Shown piece after piece: positions 52,606 through 60,907 of a stretch of 64,000 bases of DNA. The notes under the pieces were generated by a model, which saw nothing but the letters and a program-made list of their open reading frames with translations, did no database searches and had not been told where the DNA came from. The first letter of the stretch is position 1. Each line of letters begins with the position of its first letter. The translations under genes were made by a program, and so were the position numbers. The DNA is from Sva-07 sp963829585 (GTDB taxonomy: Bacteria; Actinomycetota; Acidimicrobiia; Acidimicrobiales; Ilumatobacteraceae), in contig CAWHJD010000027.1 of NCBI GenBank assembly GCA_963829585.1, positions 156,735 through 220,734 of the forward strand. Direction: 5' to 3'.

Positions 52606-54159
52606 TTAGATGCTGCGGCCCGCCTGCTCCCAGTATTCGTCCTTCAGGAGCCGCTTGTAGAGCTTGCCGGTGGGATGGCGGGGGAGCTCGGTACGGAAGT
52701 CGATCGAACGTGGGCACTTCACGTCGGCCAACTGGCTTCGGCAGAACTGGATCAGTTCGGATGCCAGCGCTGCTGCCGCTGCGTCGTCGGCGGGCATCTC
52801 GACAGGCTGGACCACGGCTTTGACCTCCTCGCCGAAGTCTTCGTTGGGCACGCCGAACACCGCGACGTCGACGACCTTGGGATGTGTCACGAGGACGTTC
52901 TCGGCTTCCTGGGGATAGATGTTCACCCCGCCGGAGATGATCATGTACGCCTTGCGGTCGGTGAGATACAGGAACCCGTCGGCATCGAGATAGCCGACGT
53001 CGCCCAGGGTGCTCCAGCCCTTGGGGTGGCGCGAGCTCTTCGTCTTCTCCGGATCGTTGTGGTACTCGAACTCGGCGCCGCCCTCGAAGTACACCGTGCC
53101 CGACTCGCCCTGCGGCACGTCGTTGCCGTCCTCGCCGACGATGTGGACCACACAGTTGATCGGCGACCCGACCGTGCCGGGGTGCGCCAGCCAGCTCTCG
53201 CTGTTGCAGTACACGAAGCCGTTGCCCTCGCTGCCGGCGTAGTACTCGTGGATCACGGGGCCGAACCATTCGATCATCTGCTGCTTCACGGGCACGGGGC
53301 ACGGGGCCGCCGCGTGGATGACGCACTCGAGCGACGAGACGTCGTACTTCGCGCGGACGTCGTCGGGGAGCTTGAGCATGCGGACGAACATCGTCGGGAC
53401 GACCTGGCTGTGGGTGATCTCGTACTTCTCGACGAGCCGGAGGTACTCCTCGGCATCGAAGTGTTCCATGGCCACGATCGTGGCGCCGATGGCATGGGTG
53501 CCGAGACAGAAGCGCAATGGCGCCGCGTGGTACAGCGGGGCCGGCGACAGGTACCGCTTCGAGTCGTCCATGCCGAAGAGCAACTGCAGGAGACCCTGCA
53601 CCGCGCCGGCGCTCGTGTCGAGCGGGGCGTTGGGGAACGGCCGCGTGATGCCCTTGGGCATGCCGGTCGTGCCCGAGGAGTAGAGCATGTCGAGGCCGGC
53701 GACCCGGACCTCGTCGAGAGGCTCGGGGGACTGCCCGGCGACGGCCGCCTCGTAGCTCTCGTAGCCGTCGATCGTGCCGTCGAGCATCAGACGCAGCTCG
53801 ACGTTCGGCGTCGTCGGGACGATCTCGGCTGCCTGGTCGGCCTTGTACCTGGAGGTGATGTACGCCCGGGCGCCGCAGTCGTTGATGATGTACTCGAGTT
53901 CGTGACTCGTGAGCCGCGAGGAGGCGCAGGTGTAGACGAGCCCTGCGTAGTGGCAGCCCCAGACGATCTCGAGGTAGCGATCGTGGTTCTCCATGCACAT
54001 CGCGACGTGGTCGCCGGGCTGGAGGCCGGCCGCGCGGAGCAGTCGGCTGAGACGGTTGGCCGCCGCGTCGAGTTCGGCGAAGGTCTGGGTGAAGCCGGAC
54101 CCGGCCATGATGAGAGCGGGCTTGTCGCCGTGTTGTTCGAGATGTGCACCGGGGAACAT
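52606..54159 (-). CDS. AMP-forming acyl-CoA synthetase (FadD-like)
   Basis: The 517-residue enzyme of the ANL superfamily has the AMP-binding motif YSSGTTGMPKGI (about residues 175-186), EYYAGSEG and GWSTLGDVGYLDADGFLYLTDR, and the C-terminal GVNIYPQEAENVL and PTGKLYKR with the catalytic Lys. It activates a carboxylic acid as acyl-AMP and then acyl-CoA. Chain length cannot be told. It is divergent from the SirB1-like gene by 35 bases, with back-to-back -10 elements. An acyl-CoA dehydrogenase at 57093 may act on the same pool. Confidence 0.88.
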   Translation of the reverse strand: MFPGAHLEQHGDKPALIMAGSGFTQTFAELDAAANRLSRLLRAAGLQPGDHVAMCMENHDRYLEIVWGCHYAGLVYTCASSRLTSHELEYIINDCGARAYITSRYKADQAAEIVPTTPNVELRLMLDGTIDGYESYEAAVAGQSPEPLDEVRVAGLDMLYSSGTTGMPKGITRPFPNAPLDTSAGAVQGLLQLLFGMDDSKRYLSPAPLYHAAPLRFCLGTHAIGATIVAMEHFDAEEYLRLVEKYEITHSQVVPTMFVRMLKLPDDVRAKYDVSSLECVIHAAAPCPVPVKQQMIEWFGPVIHEYYAGSEGNGFVYCNSESWLAHPGTVGSPINCVVHIVGEDGNDVPQGESGTVYFEGGAEFEYHNDPEKTKSSRHPKGWSTLGDVGYLDADGFLYLTDRKAYMIISGGVNIYPQEAENVLVTHPKVVDVAVFGVPNEDFGEEVKAVVQPVEMPADDAAAAALASELIQFCRSQLADVKCPRSIDFRTELPRHPTGKLYKRLLKDEYWEQAGRSI

Positions 54160-54167
54160 GCCCGGGC

Positions 54168-54173
54168 AACGTA
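54168..54173 (-). promoter_or_regulatory. Leaderless -10 element of the acyl-CoA synthetase gene
   Basis: TACGTT on the minus strand, eight bases before the ATG at 54159. Confidence 0.45.
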
Positions 54174-54182
54174 GTCGACCGG

Positions 54183-54188
54183 TACCTT
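54183..54188 (+). promoter_or_regulatory. Leaderless -10 element of the SirB1-like gene
   Basis: TACCTT six bases before the ATG at 54195. It is nine bases from the opposing TACGTT at 54168-54173, so the two promoters must compete or share polymerase. Confidence 0.4.
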
Positions 54189-54194
54189 GCCCCC

Positions 54195-54869
54195 ATGGGT
54201 CGAGACCGCTTCGCCGAGTTGATGGCTGCCGATGCCGGTGATGTCCCGCTCGACGAGGCGGCGCTGCTCATCTCGACGGAACTCCAGCCGGGGCTCGATC
54301 TGATCGAGTGGATGGCGGCATTGGACCTGCTGGCAGGCGAGTGTCCCACGCCGACCGCCGTCGGCGTCAGCCGGTTCCTGTTCGGCGACGGGCACTTCGT
54401 CGGGAACCGCCAGGCCTACTACGACTGGCGCAACTCGTGCCTCGACCGGGTGATCGCCACGCGTACGGGTATCCCGATCAGCCTGTCGGTGGTGATGATC
54501 GAGGTGGCCAGACGAGTCGGTGTGAAGCTGGTGGGTGTCGGGATGCCGACACACTTCCTCGTCGGTGTCGCCGGTGACCCGGAGGTCTTCTTCGACCCGT
54601 TCACCGGCGGGCGCCGGCTCGACCGTGACCAAGCGAGGGGCTTGTTCGAGGATCTGACACACCGGCAGGCTCCGTGGCGGGAGAGCTACCTCGACCCCAC
54701 CCCGAATCGCGACATCGTGATCAGGATGCTGAACAACCTCAAGAGCGTCTTCGCCGGCCGTTCGGACGCGATCCGCCTCGGGATCGTGATGGGCCTGCGC
54801 GCCACGATCCCCGAGCTGGCCGACGCCGAGGACGACGAGATCGCCAGCGCCACCTCCGTCTTCAACTGA
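54195..54869 (+). CDS. SirB1-family transglutaminase-like protein
   Basis: The 224-residue protein matches the SirB1/YchA transglutaminase-like family. YYDWRNSCLDRVIATRTGIPISLS holds the Cys position, GMPTHFLVGV the His and EVFFDPFTGG the Asp, so a Cys-His-Asp triad is complete. The C-terminal tetratricopeptide part of longer homologues is short here (LDPTPNRDIVIRMLNNL and about 40 residues). Its biochemical role is not established. A good terminator follows at 54899. Confidence 0.8.
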   Translation: MGRDRFAELMAADAGDVPLDEAALLISTELQPGLDLIEWMAALDLLAGECPTPTAVGVSRFLFGDGHFVGNRQAYYDWRNSCLDRVIATRTGIPISLSVVMIEVARRVGVKLVGVGMPTHFLVGVAGDPEVFFDPFTGGRRLDRDQARGLFEDLTHRQAPWRESYLDPTPNRDIVIRMLNNLKSVFAGRSDAIRLGIVMGLRATIPELADAEDDEIASATSVFN

Positions 54870-54898
54870 CGCCACCTCGCCACCACCGCCGAAATTCT

Positions 54899-54938
54899 CC
54901 TGGATGTGCGCGCTGAGCGCGCACTCCCAGGGGTTTTT
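54899..54938 (+). terminator. Intrinsic terminator after the SirB1-like gene
   Basis: GTGCGCGC and GCGCGCAC pair perfectly around a TGA loop. An outer CCTGG/CCAGG stem adds to it, and GGTTTTT follows immediately on the plus strand. It also separates this gene from the convergent acyltransferase gene. Confidence 0.8.
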
Positions 54939-54968
54939 CGGGGGTTCGGGGGCTCTGGGGTTCGGGTG

Positions 54969-56992
54969 TCAGCGGAGGGCGGCGGCGATGAGTTGTTCGC
55001 CGAGGAACCGATCGACGATCGACGTCGCGGTGTCGGGTGCGAGGTGGACCCCGTCGGGTCGGGCGTCGCGGTCGCCGTCGAGCCCCTGCTCGGAGAACCA
55101 CGAGGCCAGGTCGACGACACGGACGGCGTCCGGGCGAGAGGCGGCAATCTCCCGGTACACGTCGGCGAGGACCGCGTGGCGTGCCGGGTCGGCCTCGCCG
55201 TCGGTGGCGTCGTTCCACCAGACGTTGGGAACCGGCTCGAGGACGAACGCGACGCGGGTGGCGCCTGCGGCGATCAGGTCGTCGACCAGTTGTGAGTACG
55301 CGTCGACGAGCCGAGCGCGGTACTCGGGATCGCTCGGTGCGAGCAGTTCGTCGCCCTCCCATCGCTGGTCGAGGATGTCCCACGTCGACGTCATCACCGC
55401 GACGACATCGGGCTGGGTCCGTTCCACCTCGGGATACAGCTGGGTGGCGGGCCAGCCGTCGCAGCTGGCGGTCGACACGATGTCGTCCCCCCAGCGTCGT
55501 TCGCCGCCCATCACGAACCCACATCCCAGTGCTGCGTGCACCTCGGCCTGCGCGAGTTGGGGATTCGATGCGGCCCACAACACGACACCCGTGCCGAGTG
55601 CGTCGCCGGTGGAGTCACCCGTGACGACGATCCGCAGCGGACGCGCGAGTTCGGGCAGAGGGACCGTTTCCGTGACGGGAGCAGATGTGGTGACATCGCT
55701 CCCGGTGGTCGATTCGCGTCACGGCGTCTGCCGTCGGTGGGAGCGTCGTCGAGCTGGTGGGAGCGGCTGTCAGAGCGACGGGGTCGGGGTCGACCGTCGA
55801 TGACAGCGGCATCCAGCGCGTCGGAGTCGACGCGCCAGTAGTTGCTCGGGCCGGCGGGGATGGTCACCAGGGCAACGGCAATGACGGCAAGCGACGCCAG
55901 CGCAGCGGCGCCGGCCGTGACGCGCAGCGGCGTGCCCTGCCGCAGCCTGATGGGGCGCTCGAGCAGGAAGTAGCTGGCGATCGCGATCACGGCCGTGATG
56001 ACGAATCGAACGATGGTCAACGTCGGCCCGTCGAGCCCGGTGCGGTCGGCATCGACGATCACGAAGACCGGCCAGTGGATGAGGTAGACGCCGTACGAGA
56101 TCAACCCGATCGCCACGAGCGGTCGAAGCGAGAGGGCCCGTCTGAGCGGACTGTCCGCCTGGAGCCCCAGGATCAGACCGCCGGAGAGCACGGCGACCAG
56201 TGGGAGGAGTCCCTCGTATGCGGGGCCGCTCGACGCGGGGAACAGGACGACGGCAACGGCCAGGGCGGCCAGGGAGATCGGAGCGAGCAGCGAGATGTGC
56301 TTCGGCAGCGACGCGCCGGTGAGCACGAACGCCAGGAACGCGCCGACGAGGATCTCGCCGAGACGCGCCGGGGTCGCCCAGTACGCGGCATCGGGTCCCC
56401 ACACGGCGGCGATCACCGGGGCGGCGACCATGGCCGCGCCGGTCAGCGCGCCGATGGCCCACAACCTGGCGCGCCGGGCGCGCACCCGGGTCAGCAGCAG
56501 CATCACCAGCGGTGGCCACAGCCAGTAGAACTGCTCCTCGATCGCGAGCGACCAGAAGTGCTCCAGCGGAGAGACCGCACCGCTTCCCTCTGCGAGCAGA
56601 TCCTGGTACGAGCTGTTGCCGGCGAGCAGGACCCAGTTGGACACCTGCAGCAGCGCCCCGACGACCTGGGCGCGCAGACCGGCCACGCCGTCGAAGACGT
56701 CGGAGACGGCGGCGATGACCACCACGGCAGCCACAGTGGCGATGCTCGCCGGCATGAGGCGTCGCATCCGACGGCCGTAGAACGCTCCGAATCCGATCGC
56801 ACCGGTCGCGTCGTGCTCGCGGATGAGCAGGCTCGTGATCAGATAGCCGGAGAGCGTGAAGAACAGCGAGACACCGAGATAGCCGCCACCGAAGCCGGGT
56901 GTTCCGGCGTGGAACAGCAGCACAGCGAGCACGGCCAGTGCGCGGACGCCGTCGAGGGCAGGCTGGTACTCGAGACGGCGTGTCTCTCTCAT
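54969..56992 (-). CDS. Acyltransferase-3 with SGNH domain, two frameshifts in the linker
   Basis: A protein of about 673 residues like that at 26255. The membrane domain (ALDGVRALAVLAVLLFHAG, FFTLSGYLITSLLI, FWSLAIEEQFYWLWP, GVYLIHWPVFV) occupies about residues 1-380. A Thr/Pro/Ser-rich linker follows, then an SGNH domain with VTGDSTGDALG (Ser nucleophile) and RPDGVHLAPD (Asp and His). The linker changes frame twice, each explained by one extra base, at about 55813 and 55716. After correction the linker reads LSSTVDPDPVALTAAPTSST onwards into TETVPLPELARPLRIVV. It probably O-acylates surface glycans or peptidoglycan. Confidence 0.82.
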
Positions 56993-57001
56993 GGCGGCGA
57001 C

Positions 57002-57007
57002 AATCTA
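57002..57007 (-). promoter_or_regulatory. Leaderless -10 element of the acyltransferase-SGNH gene
   Basis: TAGATT on the minus strand, nine bases before the ATG at 56992. The same hexamer precedes ispH. Confidence 0.45.
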
Positions 57008-57079
57008 GAACCGCCTGGCGCGTGCGGGACCATCAGGATCGGAGCAGAGCACGCTGCGGAGTCGCTGCAGTCGTCGCGG

Positions 57080-57085
57080 TACGTT
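57080..57085 (+). promoter_or_regulatory. Leaderless -10 element of the acyl-CoA dehydrogenase gene
   Basis: TACGTT seven bases before the ATG at 57093. It is identical to the hexamer of the acyl-CoA synthetase gene. Confidence 0.45.
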
Positions 57086-57092
57086 TCGGGTC

Positions 57093-58304
57093 ATGACGAT
57101 GACCGATTCCAGCACCGATCTGACGGCCGACGAACAGCGAGTCACCGAACTCGTCGACGACCTCCTCGCGTCGTTCCCGCCGGCCTCGACCGAGCCGAAG
57201 GTGTTCCTCGGCGCGCAGTACGACCGCGGGCTCGCCTGGGTGCACTTCCCCGAGGGTTTCGGTGGCCTGGGGCTCAACCCGAAGGTCCAGAAGCTGGTCA
57301 ACGAGCGGGTGTATGCAGCGGGTGCGCCGAACCCGATGTACCGGAACCCGATCGGTCACGGCATGTGCGGCCCGACCGTGGTGGCATGGGGGAGCGACGA
57401 GCAGAAGCAGCGCTACCTGCGTCCGCTCTTCACCGGTGAGGAGATCTGGTGCCAGCTCTTCTCGGAGCCCGGCTCGGGATCCGACTTCGCCGGCCTGTCG
57501 TCGACCGGCGTGCGCGACGGCGATGAGTGGATCGTCAACGGCCAGAAGGTGTGGACCACGCTCGCCCACCTGTCGAAGTGGGGTCTGCTCGTGGTGCGCA
57601 CCGACCCCAACGCGGTCAAGCACGCCGGGCTCACGGCGTTCGTCGTCGACATGGAGGATCCCACGGTCGAGATCCGGCCGCTTCGCCAGATGACGGGCGA
57701 AGCCGAGTTCAACGAGGTCTTCTTCTCCGACACCCGCATCGCCGACAAGGAGATGCTCGGGCGTCCCGGCGACGGGTGGCGCGTCTCGCTCACGACGTTG
57801 ATGAACGAGCGGGTGTCGATCGGCGGAACGATTCCAGCCCGCGGTTCGGGGACCATCTCCGCGCTCGTGCAGACGTGGCAGAAGCTCCCTGAGGCGGCGA
57901 AGAACCCCGTTGCGCTCGACGACGTCATGAAGCTCTGGGCGCGCGCCGAGGTGCTGCGACTGACCAACATCCGTGCGAACCAGAATCGCAAGATGGGCGA
58001 TCCCGGCCCCGAGGGCTCGATCGGCAAGATGGCGTCGGCCGACCTCAACAAGGACATCTACGACGAGGTCATGAACCTGCTCGGTACCGAGGGGATGCTG
58101 TACGGCAGCTACGAGATGATCCGGCCCGAGACCGCCATGGGCTCCGACACGCTCCAGAAGGCCTTCCTGCGCAGCCGTGCCAACTCCATCGAGGGCGGCA
58201 CGACGGAGGTCATGAAGAACATCCTCGGCGAACGGGTGCTCGGACTCCCGGGCGACGTCCGCGTCGATCGTGACCGGCCGTGGTCCGAGGTGCCGCGCAG
58301 CTGA
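57093..58304 (+). CDS. Acyl-CoA dehydrogenase
   Basis: The 403-residue flavoenzyme has the FAD-binding WCQLFSEPGSGSDFAGL (about residues 128-144), NGQKVWTTLAHLSKWG, the LMNERVSIGG helix and the C-terminal SIEGGTTEVMKNILGERVLGLP. These are characteristic of the family. It oxidises acyl-CoA thioesters to enoyl-CoA with electron-transfer flavoprotein. The sequence resembles the FadE-type branch used for long or branched substrates in actinobacteria. Its end is three bases from the convergent ispH stop, leaving no room for a terminator. Confidence 0.9.
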   Translation: MTMTDSSTDLTADEQRVTELVDDLLASFPPASTEPKVFLGAQYDRGLAWVHFPEGFGGLGLNPKVQKLVNERVYAAGAPNPMYRNPIGHGMCGPTVVAWGSDEQKQRYLRPLFTGEEIWCQLFSEPGSGSDFAGLSSTGVRDGDEWIVNGQKVWTTLAHLSKWGLLVVRTDPNAVKHAGLTAFVVDMEDPTVEIRPLRQMTGEAEFNEVFFSDTRIADKEMLGRPGDGWRVSLTTLMNERVSIGGTIPARGSGTISALVQTWQKLPEAAKNPVALDDVMKLWARAEVLRLTNIRANQNRKMGDPGPEGSIGKMASADLNKDIYDEVMNLLGTEGMLYGSYEMIRPETAMGSDTLQKAFLRSRANSIEGGTTEVMKNILGERVLGLPGDVRVDRDRPWSEVPRS

Positions 58305-58307
58305 CCC

Positions 58308-59381
58308 TCAACGCAGCGGCGAGACGCCGTCGACCAGCGCGCCGAGTACCTCACTGGCACCGATCGAGCGGTCGTCCATCCCTGGGCGACCGAGCATGCT
58401 GCCACCGAGCATCGTGGTCGTCGCGGACTCGATGGCGTTCTGAAGATCGCGGATGTTGCGCGGTGGGGGGAAGTACTCGTCCTCGTCGGTCACGTCGACG
58501 AGTTCGACGCCACGTTCGGGTGCGAGGAATTCGAGGACGGCGTCGACGAGCTCTTCAGGGGCTGATGCTCCCGCAGTGACACCGACGATGCCGGACAGGT
58601 CGTTCGGCAACTCGTCGACGTCGTTGATCCGGAAGACACGTGCGCATCCCTCTTCCCGGGCGAGTTGCTCGAGTGCTCTCGTGTTGGAGGAATTCGCCGA
58701 ACCGATCACGATGACCACGTCACACCGGTGGGCCAACTCCATGAGCGCGGACTGTCGGTTGGTGGTGGCGAAACAGAGGTCGCTGCGACCCGGCGTCCAC
58801 ACGTCGGGGAAGCGTTCCTTGACCCGCACGGCCACACCCTCCCAGTCGCGGTGCGACAACGTGGTCTGCGCGAGCAAGGCAACCGGCTGGTCCGACAACT
58901 CGAGCTGGTCGACTTCGGCCACGGACTCGACTCGATCGATGGACGCTGGGGCCACGGCCATGGTGCCGACCGCCTCCTCGTGGCCCGCGTGGCCGACGTA
59001 GACGATGCGATATCCCTTGCCGGCGCGGACCTTCACCTCGTGGTGGACCTTGGTGACGAGCGGGCACACCGAGTCGACGACGTACGAGCCGCGGCTGCGA
59101 GCGGCCTCGAGCACCTCGGGAGCCGAACCGTGCGCCGACAGCATGATCGGGCTGCCGACCGGGCACGTCGGCGATGTCGTCGACGAAGACGACGCCCTGC
59201 GCCTTGAAGCGATCGACGACGAGCTTGTTGTGCACGATCTCGTGGTAGCAGTAGACGGGGGCCGGGAAGCTGCGCACCATCCACGCCAGCGCCTTGATGG
59301 CCATCTCCACGCCGGCGCAGAACCCGCGGGTTGGGCGAGCAGCACCACGTCGACACGAGCGGCTGTCGGAGCGGGAGACAT
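58308..59381 (-). CDS. ispH: 4-hydroxy-3-methylbut-2-enyl diphosphate reductase, frameshifted twice
   Basis: The last enzyme of the non-mevalonate isoprenoid pathway, about 357 residues. The three 4Fe-4S Cys motifs are RGFCAGV, SVCPLVTKVHHEV and DLCFATTNRQSAL. YCYHEIVHN and GHAGHEEAVGTM supply the substrate-binding His and Glu. VVLLAQP is followed by RGFCAGV only after one missing base at about 59329, and VDDIADVP joins VGSPIMLSAHG through one extra base at about 59160. The two shifts cancel. Because the gene is normally essential, these are probably sequence errors. Isoprenoid output would serve the polyprenyl carriers used by the glycan region. Confidence 0.88.
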   Translation of the reverse strand: MSPAPTAARVDVVLLAQPAGSAPAWRWPSRRWRGWCAASRPPSTATTRSCTTSSSSIASRRRASSSSTTSPTCPVGSPIMLSAHGSAPEVLEAARSRGSYVVDSVCPLVTKVHHEVKVRAGKGYRIVYVGHAGHEEAVGTMAVAPASIDRVESVAEVDQLELSDQPVALLAQTTLSHRDWEGVAVRVKERFPDVWTPGRSDLCFATTNRQSALMELAHRCDVVIVIGSANSSNTRALEQLAREEGCARVFRINDVDELPNDLSGIVGVTAGASAPEELVDAVLEFLAPERGVELVDVTDEDEYFPPPRNIRDLQNAIESATTTMLGGSMLGRPGMDDRSIGASEVLGALVDGVSPLR

Positions 59382-59389
59382 GTGGTTCA

Positions 59390-59395
59390 AATCTA
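59390..59395 (-). promoter_or_regulatory. Leaderless -10 element of ispH
   Basis: TAGATT on the minus strand, eight bases before the ATG at 59381. Confidence 0.45.
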
Positions 59396-59413
59396 CCCGC
59401 GACTCGTGACCGG

Positions 59414-59419
59414 TAGCCT
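59414..59419 (+). promoter_or_regulatory. Leaderless -10 element of the DUF512-der operon
   Basis: TAGCCT nine bases before the ATG at 59429, identical in sequence and spacing to the site at 70-75. Confidence 0.5.
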
Positions 59420-59428
59420 GAACAGCCC

Positions 59429-60907
59429 ATGTCTGCCACCTTTGACATCGAGCGCGAGATCGAGCGCGCGGCGCCGACGCGATCGCTCGCGCCCATGGTG
59501 GTGGCCGTTACTCCGGGGTCGCCGGCCGATCTCGCCGGCGTGCGGGCCGGTGACGAGATCGTGCGGGTCAACGGTGAGGTGCCGCGCGACATCATCGAGT
59601 GGCAGATGGCCACCGACGAGGCCGAGGTGGAACTCGATGTCCTGCGCGGCGGGCTCGACCTGGCGTTCTCGGTCGAGAAGCGTGAGGGGGCACCGCTCGG
59701 CGTCGACGTGTCGAGCGCCGTGTTCGACCGGGTTCGCACATGTGACAACCACTGCGAGTTCTGCTTCATCTATCAGCTGCCCAAGGGCATGCGCCGCAGC
59801 CTGTACCTGAAGGACGACGACTACCGGTTGTCGTTCCTGTACGGCAATTTCACGACCTTGACCAGGTTCACCGAGGCCGACCTCGAGCGGGTGGTGACCG
59901 AACGGCTGTCGCCGCTGCACGTCAGCATCCACGCGACCGACCCCGACGTCCGCAGCCAGATGCTCAAGAACCCGCGCGGCGCGATGAGCCTGCGTTGGCT
60001 CCGAGCGCTGCTCGACCACGACATCACCGTGCGCGGCCAGATCGTCGTGTGTCCCGGCGTCAACGACGGTGCGGTGTTGGCCGACACGATGGCCGGCATC
60101 CTCGATCAGTACCCGGAACTCGATTCGGTGGCGGTCGTGCCGCTCGGGATCTCGAAGTTCAACGGTGAGGCAGCCATGCGGTTCCACACACTGGAGGAGG
60201 CCCGTGCAGTCGTCGACATCGTCGACGACTGGCAGGACGTGTTCCAGGCGACGCTCGGCAAGCGGATGGTCTACGCCGCCGACGAGTACTACCTGATGGC
60301 CCAGCGGCCGTTCCCCGCTGCCGAACGCTACGACGGCTTCCCGATGCACGAGGACGGCATCGGGATGGCCCGTACGTTCGAGGCAGAGTTCCACGGCCGC
60401 GCCGCAGAGGCCACCGGGGTCCGTCGCGGCTTCTTCGCCGCGGTCGACGCCCCGCCCAACCCGGCGGCCTACACCGGATTGCGCAGTGCGTCGGCGTGCG
60501 GGTCGGACGGTTCGACGAGCGTCGCGACGATCTCGTTGCGTCCTCGCCGGTCGGCTCCGATCGGCGTCCTCACCGGCGAGCTCGGTGCGCCGGTCATCGG
60601 CCCGCTCATCGACTCGCTGGGCCGTGACGACATCCGCGTGATCACGGTGCGCAACGACTTCTTCGGCGGCAACACCGGCGTCACGGGTCTCATGACCGGT
60701 GAGGACGTCGCCCGTGCGCTCGCCGCCGAGCCACAGGGCCATCGCTACCTGCTGCCCGACGTCTGCCTGTCCGACGAGGGACGCTTCCTCGACGGCATCA
60801 CGATCGACGACCTTCCCCGAGTCGTCGAGATCATCGAAACCGACGGCATTGCACTGCGCACTGCCCTCGAACCAGCATCGGCTCGCGCCGGAACGGAACA
60901 ACCATGA
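59429..60907 (+). CDS. DUF512 radical-SAM-like protein with PDZ domain
   Basis: The 492-residue protein has a PDZ-like N-terminus (about residues 20-80, AVTPGSPADLAGVRAGDEIVRVNG). A CxxxCxxC radical-SAM cluster motif (Cys105, 109, 112 in CDNHCEFCF) starts a partial TIM barrel, and the C-terminal DUF512 domain ends with NDFFGGNTGVTGLMTGED and LLPDVCLSDEGRFLDG. This architecture is conserved across many bacteria and is often next to der, as here, where the genes overlap by ATGA. No reaction has been firmly assigned to it to my knowledge. Confidence 0.85.
   Translation: MSATFDIEREIERAAPTRSLAPMVVAVTPGSPADLAGVRAGDEIVRVNGEVPRDIIEWQMATDEAEVELDVLRGGLDLAFSVEKREGAPLGVDVSSAVFDRVRTCDNHCEFCFIYQLPKGMRRSLYLKDDDYRLSFLYGNFTTLTRFTEADLERVVTERLSPLHVSIHATDPDVRSQMLKNPRGAMSLRWLRALLDHDITVRGQIVVCPGVNDGAVLADTMAGILDQYPELDSVAVVPLGISKFNGEAAMRFHTLEEARAVVDIVDDWQDVFQATLGKRMVYAADEYYLMAQRPFPAAERYDGFPMHEDGIGMARTFEAEFHGRAAEATGVRRGFFAAVDAPPNPAAYTGLRSASACGSDGSTSVATISLRPRRSAPIGVLTGELGAPVIGPLIDSLGRDDIRVITVRNDFFGGNTGVTGLMTGEDVARALAAEPQGHRYLLPDVCLSDEGRFLDGITIDDLPRVVEIIETDGIALRTALEPASARAGTEQP

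Noticed and set aside
21442..59330. Programmed +1 frameshifting as an explanation for the frame breaks
   Set aside because: The sites share no slippery sequence, stop-codon context or downstream structure, occur in unrelated families and include a missing base in ispH.
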